Shown: positions 38,620 through 47,931, counted from the first letter of the stretch. The stretch is DNA of 64,000 bases from Vibrio rarus (GCF_024347075.1 NZ_AP024900.1:2604001-2668000); one strand, 5' to 3'. The notes: generated from the letters alone by a model not told the origin. Numbers and translations: made by a program.

Positions 38620-38955
38620 GTGTTGAACTTTCGTGAGTGTTTTTTGAAGAAGCCTCAACGAATAGAAGCGTTACTTATGGTGATGACTCTGAGTCTTCTC
38701 ATTAACGCAAGTTTAGAGCATAAAATCAGAGCGCAACTCTCACAAACTGAAGAGTTTTTCCCGAGTATGGTCAAAAACAAGACGACATCCAAGCCGACGG
38801 CACGTTGGGTATTTCTAAAATTTGAAGGTATAGACACTCTCGAATTTGATGGTCAGAGCTTCATAACAGGCATGCAAGAACATCAAAATAGGCTACTCAA
38901 GCTTCTTGGCAGGCTATATGATATTCCAAAATTGGCAGCGGAATCTTGGTTCTAA
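38620..38955 (+). pseudogene. C-terminal fragment of an IS1634-family transposase
   Basis: The 111-residue frame contains FLKKPQRIEALLMVMTLSLL, ARWVFLKFEGIDTL and ENRLLKLLG-like text (QNRLLKLLGRLYDIP), the known tail of IS1634-type transposases. The N-terminal 450 or so residues with the catalytic acids are missing. The sequence before it (GGGCGTGTTGAACTTTCG) looks like the end of another insertion element. Confidence 0.8.
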
Positions 38956-38961
38956 TTCACG

Positions 38962-39960
38962 CTAAACATCAAATTGAAAAACATGCTTCATCAGTGGTTG
39001 CATTTCTACTTTATTTGGCGTCCGAAAATCATCAATATTCCTCATCGGCGCAACCGTAACAAAGCCCCAAAACTCCAGGAAACGTTTAATAAATCTCGAT
39101 TCAATCATTATGACTAGTAACTGACTCGGAGATGAATACCCACCTTCAGGGCACCTCAACAGTAAATCAGGGAATGCGGTAATTACCTCTTCAATCAACT
39201 GTTCCGTATTGCCATGGCTTTGCAAACGCCACAGCATAAACAACCAGAAGGTTCTTAAATCAACATCGTGCTCCCATCCATCTAAGTAGCCCCAATTGTA
39301 CCGAGAGGTTGCTGCTTCGAGCATAGGAATAAAGAACGCTTGAATACCGTGGGCTAGATACTGCTTTTGAGCCGCTTTTTTAACATGATAACGGCCACTA
39401 CGGCGATAAATGATACCCGCTATCTCAGCTAGCACTCGGCTGTAATGCAATGCATTAAACTTATCTTCGTTACTACCTGCATATTCACTAATGCTGATAG
39501 GTCGTTCAAATTGAGAAACGGCAAACTCTGGCAATAACTCACTGGCCTGTTTAACGATTTTTGTCGGCAAGTTACCTTTGCTGGTGGCTTTAAATGAACC
39601 ATCGTTTTGCATCGCTTCACCTAATACTAATTCTAAATAACGCATCACTGGGCTGGTTCTTAGGTTATCTGGCGTGTGTATTAGTACTCCTTCCAACTCA
39701 CTGAAAGGCGCATATAACCAATTACTCATTTGTGTTGACGAAAGGCCACAGAAATCAGGATGAGGCCGATCATTAGCCGCCTTTATTTTTTGCTCTGCAA
39801 CAATATTGAGCTCTTCTAAAGTCAAGTTAGGGTTCATTGCAGCAACTTGCTCAATATCATCCAACATTGATGCGTGTTGCTTAGAAACAGTGTTCATGCA
39901 GCAACGTTTGTACTTTTTACCGCTGCCACAAGGGCAAGGTTCATTTCGACCTGGTTTCAT
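38962..39960 (-). CDS. SEC-C motif protein of unknown function
   Basis: A 332-residue protein whose N-terminus is the zinc-binding SEC-C motif EPCPCGSGKKYKRCC (Cys9, Cys11, Cys20, Cys21 approximately). The rest is helical with no motif that I recognise. In SecA this motif binds SecB and the ribosome; in accessory-region proteins it is often fused to unknown domains. It lies on the same strand as, and 70 bases downstream of, hipA, and may belong to that defence-like cluster. Confidence 0.8.
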   Translation of the reverse strand: MKPGRNEPCPCGSGKKYKRCCMNTVSKQHASMLDDIEQVAAMNPNLTLEELNIVAEQKIKAANDRPHPDFCGLSSTQMSNWLYAPFSELEGVLIHTPDNLRTSPVMRYLELVLGEAMQNDGSFKATSKGNLPTKIVKQASELLPEFAVSQFERPISISEYAGSNEDKFNALHYSRVLAEIAGIIYRRSGRYHVKKAAQKQYLAHGIQAFFIPMLEAATSRYNWGYLDGWEHDVDLRTFWLFMLWRLQSHGNTEQLIEEVITAFPDLLLRCPEGGYSSPSQLLVIMIESRFIKRFLEFWGFVTVAPMRNIDDFRTPNKVEMQPLMKHVFQFDV

Positions 39961-40032
39961 GCTTTACTTACTCGTCTTATTTATCTTAATGCTGCGTCAC
40001 GTTAAAAAACGTCATCTCAAACCAACATCATC

Positions 40033-41343
40033 TCAAGCTAAAAGTGCCGAATTTTCTTGCTTACGATCTGCAAGTGTTTTTTCTATCGATGACACAGTGG
40101 TATTACTCACCCCGTATTGCTTAGCAAGTTGCCTAAACTGACTAATAGCATCTACTACCTCTTGAATGCATTGCTGTGCTTCCTTCCAATTAGCAAAGCC
40201 TGCACTAGCAGCCAACTTCTGCATCACTTTGAGTGGTGGTGCTTTGCCGTATCCGGCGAAGGCAGTCGCATGCTCGTTAAAAGGGTGAGGGCTAAAGGTT
40301 ACATCATAAAATGGTGCGAGTTGCCAACTGCCATCATCGGCTTGTAAAAAGCCCCAGTTTTTACTGTGATCGTCTTGGTTCGCGGCAAACAAGTTAAACA
40401 TTGCGCGACGAAATTGAAGTTGCCCAGCAGCGGGTGACTTACACAATTGACGACTGGCTTTAATCAAGTCGCTGTAATCTAAGCTAGGGCTTCGGAAGTC
40501 TGCATCCAATAAGCCGCAGGCACTGTGCATATGTAAACGCCCAGCCTTCTCCTGCGCGGGTAAATAATCGAAACGCTTTAATGCAAGCCATGCTTTAGCG
40601 CCGCTACTTGCAGGTGCTTCAATTAGCTGCCAAATCGGTGGCTGACATTTTGCCAATTCAGCCATTTCTAAATAGACCGCTTCACACAAACCTTCTTCGT
40701 GGCCCAACGCTAAGTTCTTCGAAGTAAACTTAACTAACCATGCTTCATCGCCAGATTGCGCATAAGTACGGCATTGCGTCGCGTCGCCAGCAGGCATATA
40801 AATTTGCGCTTTAGGTCGAGCACCGCCGGAGCTACCAACGGCTACCAAGGTTACTAACACTTGCTGAGTACTACCGTCTAACTCATCAGAGAGGGACAGG
40901 TCAAACAAGGTTTGGGCTTCAAGGCCAAGTGTTTTTAAATCAATATCTGAACGATTTTCTAATGAGAGATCTGATACAGGTGTAAAAGACAATGCCCCCA
41001 TTCCTTGCAGGCCAACAAAAGCTAGCCTGTCCATTGCTGTTACTTGTGCTGGCAAAATACCTTGTTGGCGGAATACTCGATCTTGCAACAATAAACCCCA
41101 ACCATCGGGAAGACTATCGCCAAAAACACCGTGAATGCCTTGGTGTGGTCCTTTCGGTGCTTGCTGTAACCGCACATCCCCTTGAAGAGTAAAAGGAGAT
41201 AAATTGCCAAACGTGCTTAGATAACTTTGATCATACTGAAAGAAAACGCCTTGGTGGTTTTGCGCTAGTACACCCACCGATACAGTTTCACCCGTTGTGA
41301 GAGTGCGCTCCACATTCAATTTTTGAATGGACTTAAAACTCAT
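40033..41343 (-). CDS. hipA: HipA-type toxin, Ser/Thr kinase
   Basis: A 436-residue HipA-family kinase. The N-terminal Couple_hipA domain (about 1-115) contains GVFGDSLPDGWGLLL, and the kinase part has the ATP loop SSGGARPK, the conserved LALKRFD, the catalytic ANQDDHSKNWGF (Asp and Asn) and the metal-binding APFYDVTFSPHP. Kinases of this family phosphorylate aminoacyl-tRNA synthetases or other targets and cause growth arrest. Its start overlaps the hipB stop by 11 bases and has its own AAGAGG site, a normal hipBA arrangement. All active-site residues are present. Confidence 0.93.
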   Translation of the reverse strand: MSFKSIQKLNVERTLTTGETVSVGVLAQNHQGVFFQYDQSYLSTFGNLSPFTLQGDVRLQQAPKGPHQGIHGVFGDSLPDGWGLLLQDRVFRQQGILPAQVTAMDRLAFVGLQGMGALSFTPVSDLSLENRSDIDLKTLGLEAQTLFDLSLSDELDGSTQQVLVTLVAVGSSGGARPKAQIYMPAGDATQCRTYAQSGDEAWLVKFTSKNLALGHEEGLCEAVYLEMAELAKCQPPIWQLIEAPASSGAKAWLALKRFDYLPAQEKAGRLHMHSACGLLDADFRSPSLDYSDLIKASRQLCKSPAAGQLQFRRAMFNLFAANQDDHSKNWGFLQADDGSWQLAPFYDVTFSPHPFNEHATAFAGYGKAPPLKVMQKLAASAGFANWKEAQQCIQEVVDAISQFRQLAKQYGVSNTTVSSIEKTLADRKQENSALLA

Positions 41344-41623
41344 CTTTAAGCACCTCTTCTATACTGGTCGGTAAAGCACTGCGGTCAGTCGTTGTTTGTG
41401 TCAGTTGATAAAGCCTGTCCAGTGAATCCAACGACTGCCACACAAGCAGCAGCTGACGAAATGAAATTTGCCCAGTGAGTTCAAACTTTTTTATGGTCGA
41501 AGCAGGTACACAACTGCGCAGGGCTAGTGCCTCTCGCGATAACTTCGCTTGTTTGCGTAAGCTCCGCAGGTGACTAGCAAAAGCTTGGCTTACATCGGTA
41601 TCATCTAAAAGTGAAAAGTTCAC
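41333..41623 (-). CDS. hipB: HipB-type antitoxin
   Basis: A protein of 96 residues with an Xre-type helix-turn-helix: FASHLRSLRKQAKLSREALALRSCVPASTIKKFE. The open frame extends 7 codons upstream to a TTG, but that would lie almost at the transcription start predicted from the TATAAT at 41653-41658. The GTG chosen here has GGGG six bases upstream. It should bind HipA and repress its own operon through the repeats just upstream. Confidence 0.88.
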   Translation of the reverse strand: MNFSLLDDTDVSQAFASHLRSLRKQAKLSREALALRSCVPASTIKKFELTGQISFRQLLLVWQSLDSLDRLYQLTQTTTDRSALPTSIEEVLKDEF

Positions 41624-41634
41624 ACTCAGCCCCA

Positions 41635-41690
41635 ATGGATACAATAACGTCCATTATAGCGTTATTTTGTTAATTATGGATACTATAACG
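41635..41690 (-). promoter_or_regulatory. hipBA promoter and operator repeats
   Basis: ATGGATACAATAACG (41635-41649) and ATGGATACTATAACG (41676-41690) are direct repeats differing at one base, and ATAACG-N10-CGTTAT (41644-41665) is a dyad between them. The -10 TATAAT on the minus strand (41653-41658) lies inside the dyad. The GGATA core recalls the E. coli HipB operator TATCC-N8-GGATA. Confidence 0.75.
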
Positions 41691-41958
41691 CCTATATAGA
41701 TAACTATCACGTAACTGGAGAAGGATAGTCAAAGCTGATGCTTTGCGTCAGGCATGGGGTTGAGTTAAGGTAACTAATAGCCTACTAGGCTCGTACCTAG
41801 GAAGTGAACTACTGGTGGTTAACCTGATTATCATCCAGATAGATGTATATTATTGAGAGATACAGTCTCATACAGCACCGTTTAAACTTTTTATCACACC
41901 CACAAACAAGCATCATCGCAAGCTAATTAAAGATAGTGAAAGTAAAAATAATCACTTC
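41691..41958. other. Gene-free spacer between helicase and hipB promoter
   Basis: About 270 bases with no open frame above noise. No hairpin terminator is evident downstream of the helicase stop on the minus strand. Confidence 0.5.
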
Positions 41959-44900
41959 CTAACCAACCGCCAATTTTGCCGCCTGTTGCCACATAAATGA
42001 TGGCATTGGAGAGAGCAATCGCCAGGTAATACTCATAGGTTTTGAGCCAGTATGCGATACATACTCAACCTCACCGTAATTGACAAACCCCATTGTCCTA
42101 CCATATTCATCTTTAGTTTGTTCACGCACAAATAGGAACAGCCTTTTCCCCATTTTTTGGTGTTGAATATACTCCAGTCCTCGCCCTCTTTCTGGTCTTG
42201 CACTGTTTTGCGATTGCCAATGAAACAACTCTTCATTGATAGCGTAATCATGGTACATGGTCGTTGGTGAGAATTGTTTTTCGTTCTTATTTAACGTCAC
42301 AAACAGCAGTTCAATGTTCTGCTCTTTGATGGCTAAAACGCCTTCTCTTGCGGTTGATTTACGAGCAAATGTCGAAGCATTAAATGCACATAGAATTTGC
42401 TCTCTTGCGTACCGAGCATGAAGCGCTAACGGAACATTGTGCAAGTTTGGCATGTTGCGTTGTTGATGCCTAGTCTGGTTTATTTTCCACTGCAAAGCAT
42501 CGATGAGTTCGTCACATAATCCTGAATCCGTCAGTGCTAATAAGCTGTCTTGTAAGGAATGAAATCCGCATGCTGAACCAACACCTTTCCAAAAATCATA
42601 ATGGCACATCAGTGCTCTACGTTGATCGGCATCTTCTAAGCGATAATTACCGGAACAAAGATCTAAAAGATAACTAAGGTACGCATGATCGTCGCAGGTA
42701 AGAATGCGACTATAGATTGCCTTCTCATTCATTTTTTCTGGGTAGGAAACATTACTTGATTCTTCTACGCCTAATGCATCAGATACTAAAGCTTGCCACG
42801 TTCCTTTCTTATAGATTTCATGGATATTTAAATCAGGATAAATGGTCAAAAAATTACTCAGCGTCAACGGTAAGTTTGAATGTTGTGGGAACTGTCGAAT
42901 CTTAGCTCTGAGTCGCTGAAGATTTAACGTAGCTTGTCGTATCTGGGTTAACACTAATTCCTGTGTTCGTTTAGAAAGCTCAATTCGACAGCCTAATGGA
43001 GCATGAGGGAAGCCTTGCTTAATTTCATCAGCAATGGCTCTCTCTGTTTTACCAATTAGTGAGCGAAATTTATTTGAAAAGTCATATTCAGGACGAGAAT
43101 TACCAACAAAATCAAGAACCGTACAACACTCTTTCTCTTCAGCTAAACGTAACCCTCGACCCAATTGTTGAAGAAAGATGGTTAAACTTTCCGTTGGGCG
43201 CAAAAACAGTAAAGTATCAACTTCGGGTATATCTATCCCTTCATTAAATATATCCACAACACATAGCACATTGATCTGACCAGCTCGAAGGGCTGCCTGC
43301 TTAGGTTGACGTTCGTGACTATTGTCACTGGTTAAAACATCAGCCTTAATGCCTTTTAATAAGAACTGCTGTGCCATGTATTGTGCGTGATCTTTACTCA
43401 CACAAAATGCCAATGCTTTCATGTCATCAACATTAGTCACTATCTCATCAAGGCTTTGAACTATTTTATTTACCCTGACTTGATTATGAGTATAAAGATT
43501 CGTTAACTGAGCAATATCATAACGTCCACTACGCCAACTTATGTTTCGAAGGTCGGTATCATCATCAATACCAAAGTACTGAAATGGGGATAACAATCTG
43601 TTGTTTATAGCTTCAGGAAGGCGTATTTCAGCGGCTATCACGCCATCAAAATCCGCTAAGATATCACTACCATCATGACGCTCAGGTGTCGCGGTTAGAC
43701 CTAATAATATAGAAGGTTGGAAATAAGAAATGAGCTTGCGGTAACTACTAGCAGATACATGGTGTACTTCATCTATAACGATATAGTCAAAGTACTCTGC
43801 CGATACTCGCATATTCTCAACTTGATTATTAAGCGTTTGAACCGATGCAAACAACTGCTCATAGTGATCGGGACTATAGCCGCTCACCCATAATTCACCA
43901 AAATCACTGTCTTTTAATACGCCTCTATAAGCCTCCCTTGCTTGCTTTAAAATTTCTTCTCTATGGGCGACAAATAAGAATTTTGCGCTTGGTCTTTGCT
44001 TTCTGAAATTGGCAAAGTCAAAAGCAGAAATGAGCGTTTTGCCTGTACCTGTGGCTGCTACGACTAAGTTACGTTTGCGCTGGTGCATTTCTCTTTCTAC
44101 TTGCAGCTGCTCTAGAATATCTTTCTGATGAGCAAATGGCGTTATATCAAAGTAGTGCCTTGAACTTGTGCTATTACCGCCTAACTTAGCTTGCTTTAGA
44201 GCCTGACTGAGCTTTTTCCTACTTTCAACTTTTCCATCAAACACCTCAAACTCACTGGATGCCCAATACGTCTCGAAAGTACTTAAGGATTTTTGAATAA
44301 TATGAGGGATTTCTTGAGAGGTGATTTTTAGGTTCCACTCTAAGCCACTAGTTAATGCTGAACGAGAGAGATTGGAAGAGCCGATATACCCCGTGTGGTA
44401 ACCTGTATTTCGACAAAACAGATAACTTTTAGCGTGTAAACGTTCTCGTTGCGTATTGTAGCTTAACTTAACCTCTGTATTAGGCAGGCTAGCAAGATAC
44501 TCAACCGCTTTAGCATCAGTAGCCCCCATATACGAAGTAGTGATGATTTTAAGCTGTCGGCCACTGCGAACAAACTGCTCCAGCTCTTTACGAAAAATGC
44601 GAATACCCGCCCACTTGATAAATGATACGAGCCAATAGATGCTATCGGAGGATAAAATCTCTCGCTTTATTTCAGACTCAAGAGAAATACCGGCATTGCT
44701 TCCACAAAACAACTCACTTTGAGTCAACCCCGTTAAAGGAAATATCTCTTCTACGTATTTTTGCAGATCAGCGGCTACCGGGTTTTCAAATTCATATAAC
44801 GCCGTGAGGATACGACCTTGGCTATTGAGAAGGTTTTCTTCAATGACATCCTCATCTCTGATTTTGTCTTTTAACCAAATTAATAACTCATTAGATAACT

Positions 44901-45099
44901 CTATCTGCTGTTTAAGTTGGTCTTCACCTGATGGGACTAGAGATATTGCATACTCAAGGATGTTCGATAAAAACCGAGAGAGCCAGATAGAGGCTTCAGA
45001 GCTAGTGAGTAATCGCTCACCCACATAAAACTGATCTTTATTTAAGTGTTGATCTACCACTGAAGTAATCAGTTGCTCATAAATCCCTACTTGCTGCAT
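41959..45099 (-). CDS. PLD-nuclease/helicase fusion with DUF3427
   Basis: A 1046-residue protein with four parts. Residues about 120-275 form a phospholipase-D-type nuclease domain with HAKSYLF and GSSNLSRSAL (the HxK...GSSN half of an HKD site). Residues about 315-690 are a superfamily 2 helicase: Walker A AATGTGKTLISA, Walker B DEVHH, motif III GLTATPERHDG and motif VI QQLGRGLR. The C-terminal 350 residues correspond to DUF3427. Proteins of this design occur in bacterial accessory regions and are suspected in phage or plasmid restriction. A strong AGAGGAA site precedes the ATG. A deleted paralogue lies beside yicC. Confidence 0.9.
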   Translation of the reverse strand: MQQVGIYEQLITSVVDQHLNKDQFYVGERLLTSSEASIWLSRFLSNILEYAISLVPSGEDQLKQQIELSNELLIWLKDKIRDEDVIEENLLNSQGRILTALYEFENPVAADLQKYVEEIFPLTGLTQSELFCGSNAGISLESEIKREILSSDSIYWLVSFIKWAGIRIFRKELEQFVRSGRQLKIITTSYMGATDAKAVEYLASLPNTEVKLSYNTQRERLHAKSYLFCRNTGYHTGYIGSSNLSRSALTSGLEWNLKITSQEIPHIIQKSLSTFETYWASSEFEVFDGKVESRKKLSQALKQAKLGGNSTSSRHYFDITPFAHQKDILEQLQVEREMHQRKRNLVVAATGTGKTLISAFDFANFRKQRPSAKFLFVAHREEILKQAREAYRGVLKDSDFGELWVSGYSPDHYEQLFASVQTLNNQVENMRVSAEYFDYIVIDEVHHVSASSYRKLISYFQPSILLGLTATPERHDGSDILADFDGVIAAEIRLPEAINNRLLSPFQYFGIDDDTDLRNISWRSGRYDIAQLTNLYTHNQVRVNKIVQSLDEIVTNVDDMKALAFCVSKDHAQYMAQQFLLKGIKADVLTSDNSHERQPKQAALRAGQINVLCVVDIFNEGIDIPEVDTLLFLRPTESLTIFLQQLGRGLRLAEEKECCTVLDFVGNSRPEYDFSNKFRSLIGKTERAIADEIKQGFPHAPLGCRIELSKRTQELVLTQIRQATLNLQRLRAKIRQFPQHSNLPLTLSNFLTIYPDLNIHEIYKKGTWQALVSDALGVEESSNVSYPEKMNEKAIYSRILTCDDHAYLSYLLDLCSGNYRLEDADQRRALMCHYDFWKGVGSACGFHSLQDSLLALTDSGLCDELIDALQWKINQTRHQQRNMPNLHNVPLALHARYAREQILCAFNASTFARKSTAREGVLAIKEQNIELLFVTLNKNEKQFSPTTMYHDYAINEELFHWQSQNSARPERGRGLEYIQHQKMGKRLFLFVREQTKDEYGRTMGFVNYGEVEYVSHTGSKPMSITWRLLSPMPSFMWQQAAKLAVG

Positions 45100-45149
45100 A
45101 TATTCCTCTTACTTCCCTAGTGATATGAAATGCTACCTAAACTCAAACA

Positions 45150-45803
45150 TCACTCTGATTGCGGCCAACTGTTTTCATAAAGAAAGGTTTCAACCGTTTC
45201 TGGAGTCGCCCATTGTTGTTCAACTAGCATTGGTTTTTCATAAAATTTTTCTACGTGGCCAATACATAGAATTGCGATTGGGCGACTGTCTGACGGCATA
45301 TTCAATAAATCCGCAAGGGCTAGTGGGTCAAACAGCGATACCCAGCCAAGGCCAATGCCTTCAGCACGAGCGGCTAACCACATATTTTGAATGGCGCAAG
45401 AAACGGAGGCTAAGTCCATATCTGGCATAGTGCGGCGGCCAAATATGTGTTTTTCACGTCCTTCAGGCAGTGCAACGACTATGAGCTCTGCACATTCTGA
45501 GATTCCTTCTACTTTCAGCTTTAAAAACTCTTTTTTACGCTCATCCAGCAGAGCGGCGGTTTTGTTTCTTTCTGATTCCACCAGCGATTTTAAGGATTGT
45601 TTTAACTGTGGCTGAGTAATACGGATGAATCGCCAAGGTTGCATTAAACCAACGCTAGGAGCTTGATTAGCAACGGTCAGTAAACGCGCCAACAAACCCT
45701 CTTCCAATTGACCATCAACAAAATGGCGCATATCACGGCGCTCTGCAATAGTTCGGTAAACGGCATCTTTTTCCACTTGGCTGTAACTGTGTTTGCTTTT
45801 CAT
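45150..45803 (-). CDS. bluB: 5,6-dimethylbenzimidazole synthase BluB
   Basis: A 217-residue flavoprotein of the nitroreductase fold. It contains the BluB marks RRDMRHFVDGQL, NQAPSVGLMQPWRFIRI, RRTMPDMDLASVSCAIQN and LAARAEGIGLGWVSLFDP. BluB cleaves reduced FMN with oxygen to make the lower ligand of vitamin B12. It ends 50 bases before the helicase start on the same strand. No cobalamin riboswitch is visible upstream; a 12-bp imperfect dyad (45820-45831 / 45882-45893) lies in its promoter region. Confidence 0.88.
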   Translation of the reverse strand: MKSKHSYSQVEKDAVYRTIAERRDMRHFVDGQLEEGLLARLLTVANQAPSVGLMQPWRFIRITQPQLKQSLKSLVESERNKTAALLDERKKEFLKLKVEGISECAELIVVALPEGREKHIFGRRTMPDMDLASVSCAIQNMWLAARAEGIGLGWVSLFDPLALADLLNMPSDSRPIAILCIGHVEKFYEKPMLVEQQWATPETVETFLYENSWPQSE

Positions 45804-45819
45804 TTATTGGATCTCTTGT

Positions 45820-45893
45820 GATTCACTTAGCCAACCTGTGACCGACTATATCGTAATATCAGTTGTTATATCATAGGTAATGCTAAGTGATTC
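45820..45893. promoter_or_regulatory. Inverted repeat upstream of bluB
   Basis: GATTCACTTAGC (45820-45831) and GCTAAGTGATTC (45882-45893) pair at 11 of 12 positions across a 50-base gap. It could be an operator pair for bluB or a relic of mobile-element ends. Confidence 0.35.
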
Positions 45894-45924
45894 TATCACT
45901 CATTCCAAAGCGCTTGTAAAACCT

Positions 45925-46355
45925 GCCCCCTAGTGACTAAATCTCTTACTAAAAGTAATCACATTTGGGATTAACCCAAACGGTTCTGGATTTAGACTGA
46001 CAAACATCAAAGACCACCTATTATTGCTATCTAAATACACTTGCAGTCGAAGAAAAGTCACTCCTTTCTCATAATTAACCGCCACAAAGGCAATAGAAAC
46101 TCTAGGAGTTACCTCCTCTATTGCTATCGTATCGTAAGAGGTTGGCTTTCCGTATCGTAATTCATAGCGTTTCAGAGCATCAATAACAGATGCAGGTGCA
46201 TCGCTGAATGGAGACCAATACTTAGCTGTCTTTTCAGTTGAATGAGTGAAGTAATAACTCACTTTATCATTCACTAATTCTTTTACAGAATAAGAAGCAA
46301 GGGTGAAAGGCGAAAAACTTATGATTAATAATAATGTAATTACTCTTAATAACAT
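45925..46355 (-). repeat. Duplicated block, copy A
   Basis: From GCCCCCTAGTGAC onward this block is nearly base-identical over at least 340 bases to 48645-49075, then more diverged toward the 5' end of the gene. It holds one complete gene in each copy. Confidence 0.92.
45930..46355 (-). CDS. Exported 141-residue protein, paralogue A of the rhs-linked protein
   Basis: The protein has a signal peptide (MLLRVITLLLIISFSPFTLA) and a mature domain that is identical at nearly every residue to the gene overlapping the end of rhs (48650-49075), from YYFTHSxEKTAKYWSPFSDA to PNVITFSKRFxH. I recognise no family. By position it is the most distal gene of the minus-strand chain behind rhs. As a copy of the gene coupled to rhs it may be a second immunity or accessory protein. 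AGGA stands 7 bases before the ATG. Confidence 0.85.
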   Translation of the reverse strand: MLLRVITLLLIISFSPFTLASYSVKELVNDKVSYYFTHSTEKTAKYWSPFSDAPASVIDALKRYELRYGKPTSYDTIAIEEVTPRVSIAFVAVNYEKGVTFLRLQVYLDSNNRWSLMFVSLNPEPFGLIPNVITFSKRFSH

Positions 46356-46545
46356 ATTGATCCTATATTTAACCTATCAAAGTAAACTTTTTATACCAAA
46401 GGGGGAAACCAAGCAAAAAGTAAAATAACTATACCAGTTTCAATAATCAGTCGATTATACAAATAATAACCACTAATATACTTGCTACTTCCCCACTCCA
46501 ATATACACATTAATAAATTTTACACATGCAATACGATAAAATAAA

Positions 46546-46785
46546 TTATCCCTTACGCTTATAACCAAAAAACAAGAAGTAAAAGCTTACGATAATAAAC
46601 ACAATATATTCAAAAAAAGATGCTATATATGACATTCCCCAAGCTTTATATTTACCTCGATCCAAGGTCTCACCAGTAACAATTAATTCATATAACTGAG
46701 AAGCAGCGATGAGCATTACTAAAACCAATAATATTCTAATTAAAATCAATTTATTAACCGATACATAAATTACAGTAAGTTTCAT
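46546..46785 (-). CDS. Small two-pass membrane protein, paralogue 4
   Basis: A 79-residue protein with two hydrophobic helices (about 12-34 and 52-73) and a basic tail. It opens MKLTVIYVSVNKLILIRILL and is similar to the next two upstream genes, especially the 47458 gene (shared ELIVTGETL-like loop and YKAWxMSY). Small membrane proteins in series behind a toxin-tip gene commonly serve as immunity proteins; that role is inferred. Confidence 0.78.
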   Translation of the reverse strand: MKLTVIYVSVNKLILIRILLVLVMLIAASQLYELIVTGETLDRGKYKAWGMSYIASFFEYIVFIIVSFYFLFFGYKRKG

Positions 46786-47051
46786 ACCTTAAAATAACCT
46801 TTTGTTAATAATAGGAAAGTCATTCACAAGTCAATAAATAAAGATTATATATTACATTTTCAGGAACTTTATCAACTGTTGCTAAGTTAATCCTCCACTG
46901 AGCCTTTTTATATTTATACTTAATAAATACTAAAAATAGTACATGTTATTTTATTGTAATATACAAAGGACAGACTACAAAAATAGTAATACACTCTCTC
47001 TACATGAAAAGATCTTCAGGCGTTAAATGCTCTTTTAAAAGTACAAGTTAT
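46786..47051. other. AT-rich spacer in the small-protein array
   Basis: About 265 bases of very AT-rich DNA with no frame worth calling. Parts resemble the spacers after the neighbouring paralogues (AGCCTTTTTATATTTAT against AGCCTTTTATATATTAAT), as expected if gene plus spacer was duplicated. Confidence 0.5.
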
Positions 47052-47288
47052 CTATTTACTTCTAAAGCCAAAGATCAAGAAGTAACAAGCAACAAAAACC
47101 GACGAAGAGTATTTTAATACAAACCCTATATAACCTAAGTCCCATGCTTCATACTTATCCCTATTGGGAGTAACCTCCATAACTATTGCATTATACAATT
47201 GATAACTAAAGAGTGTAATAAATAACAACAGGATAATCCTTACCAATATCAACTTATTATAACTCAAATAAACTACAGTGAACTTCAT
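47052..47288 (-). CDS. Small two-pass membrane protein, paralogue 3
   Basis: A 78-residue relative of the flanking small proteins, beginning MKFTVVYLSYNKLILVRIIL and sharing the YEAWDLGYIG turn between its two helices and the end CYFLIFGFRSK. It is the most diverged of the three close paralogues. No good ribosome site precedes its ATG, so it may be poorly translated. Confidence 0.72.
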   Translation of the reverse strand: MKFTVVYLSYNKLILVRIILLLFITLFSYQLYNAIVMEVTPNRDKYEAWDLGYIGFVLKYSSSVFVACYFLIFGFRSK

Positions 47289-47457
47289 TTTTATAAACCA
47301 TGCTTATCTAAAATTATTATATGAACAATTAGAGATCTTATTAATAAATAAGATGCTGTATTCTTCATCCATTTTTATTTATTAAACACAAAAGGTGTAC
47401 TTTTAACAAATTCATTGCTTTCATGATATATCCATTATGAGATCTCACAAAATATGA

Positions 47458-47694
47458 CTACTTTCTCTTAAAACCAAAAAATAAAAAATAACAATTCATC
47501 ACAATGTACGTTATATATTGAATGAAAGATGCTGTATAAGACATCTCCCAAGCCTTATATTTATACCTGCCTAGCGTTTCACCCGTAATAATTAACTCAT
47601 ATAGCATATAACTAATAAGAAACATGATTAAAACTAACAATATTCTAATTAATATCAATTTGTTAGCCGACACATAAATAACAGTAAATCTCAT
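47458..47694 (-). CDS. Small two-pass membrane protein, paralogue 2
   Basis: A 78-residue protein starting MRFTVIYVSANKLILIRILL. A longer frame begins 10 codons earlier, but alignment with the paralogues and AAAGG upstream favour this ATG. It shares GETLGRYKYKAWEMSY with the 46546 gene and ends CYFLFFGFKRK. Confidence 0.78.
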   Translation of the reverse strand: MRFTVIYVSANKLILIRILLVLIMFLISYMLYELIITGETLGRYKYKAWEMSYTASFIQYITYIVMNCYFLFFGFKRK

Positions 47695-47931
47695 ACCATC
47701 AAATACCTTTATTAGTGATAGCAAAGCCAGTCTAAATTCAATAAAGCGCTATGTTCTTAATACCTACCAAAAGTATCCTCAGCCTTTTATATATTAATTT
47801 AATTCAGGGAGTGCCATTCCAAAAACGGTTCAATTGCTTGAGGTATCGGTGAAAAAATAAAGTTACAATTGACATCACAATGTAGTTACTCCCGTTACTT
47901 TAATTAATACCACACATTCAATATCTTATAT

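Noticed and set aside
45804..45929. Cobalamin riboswitch upstream of bluB
   Set aside because: The space is only about 125 bases and no B12-box-like sequence is seen.
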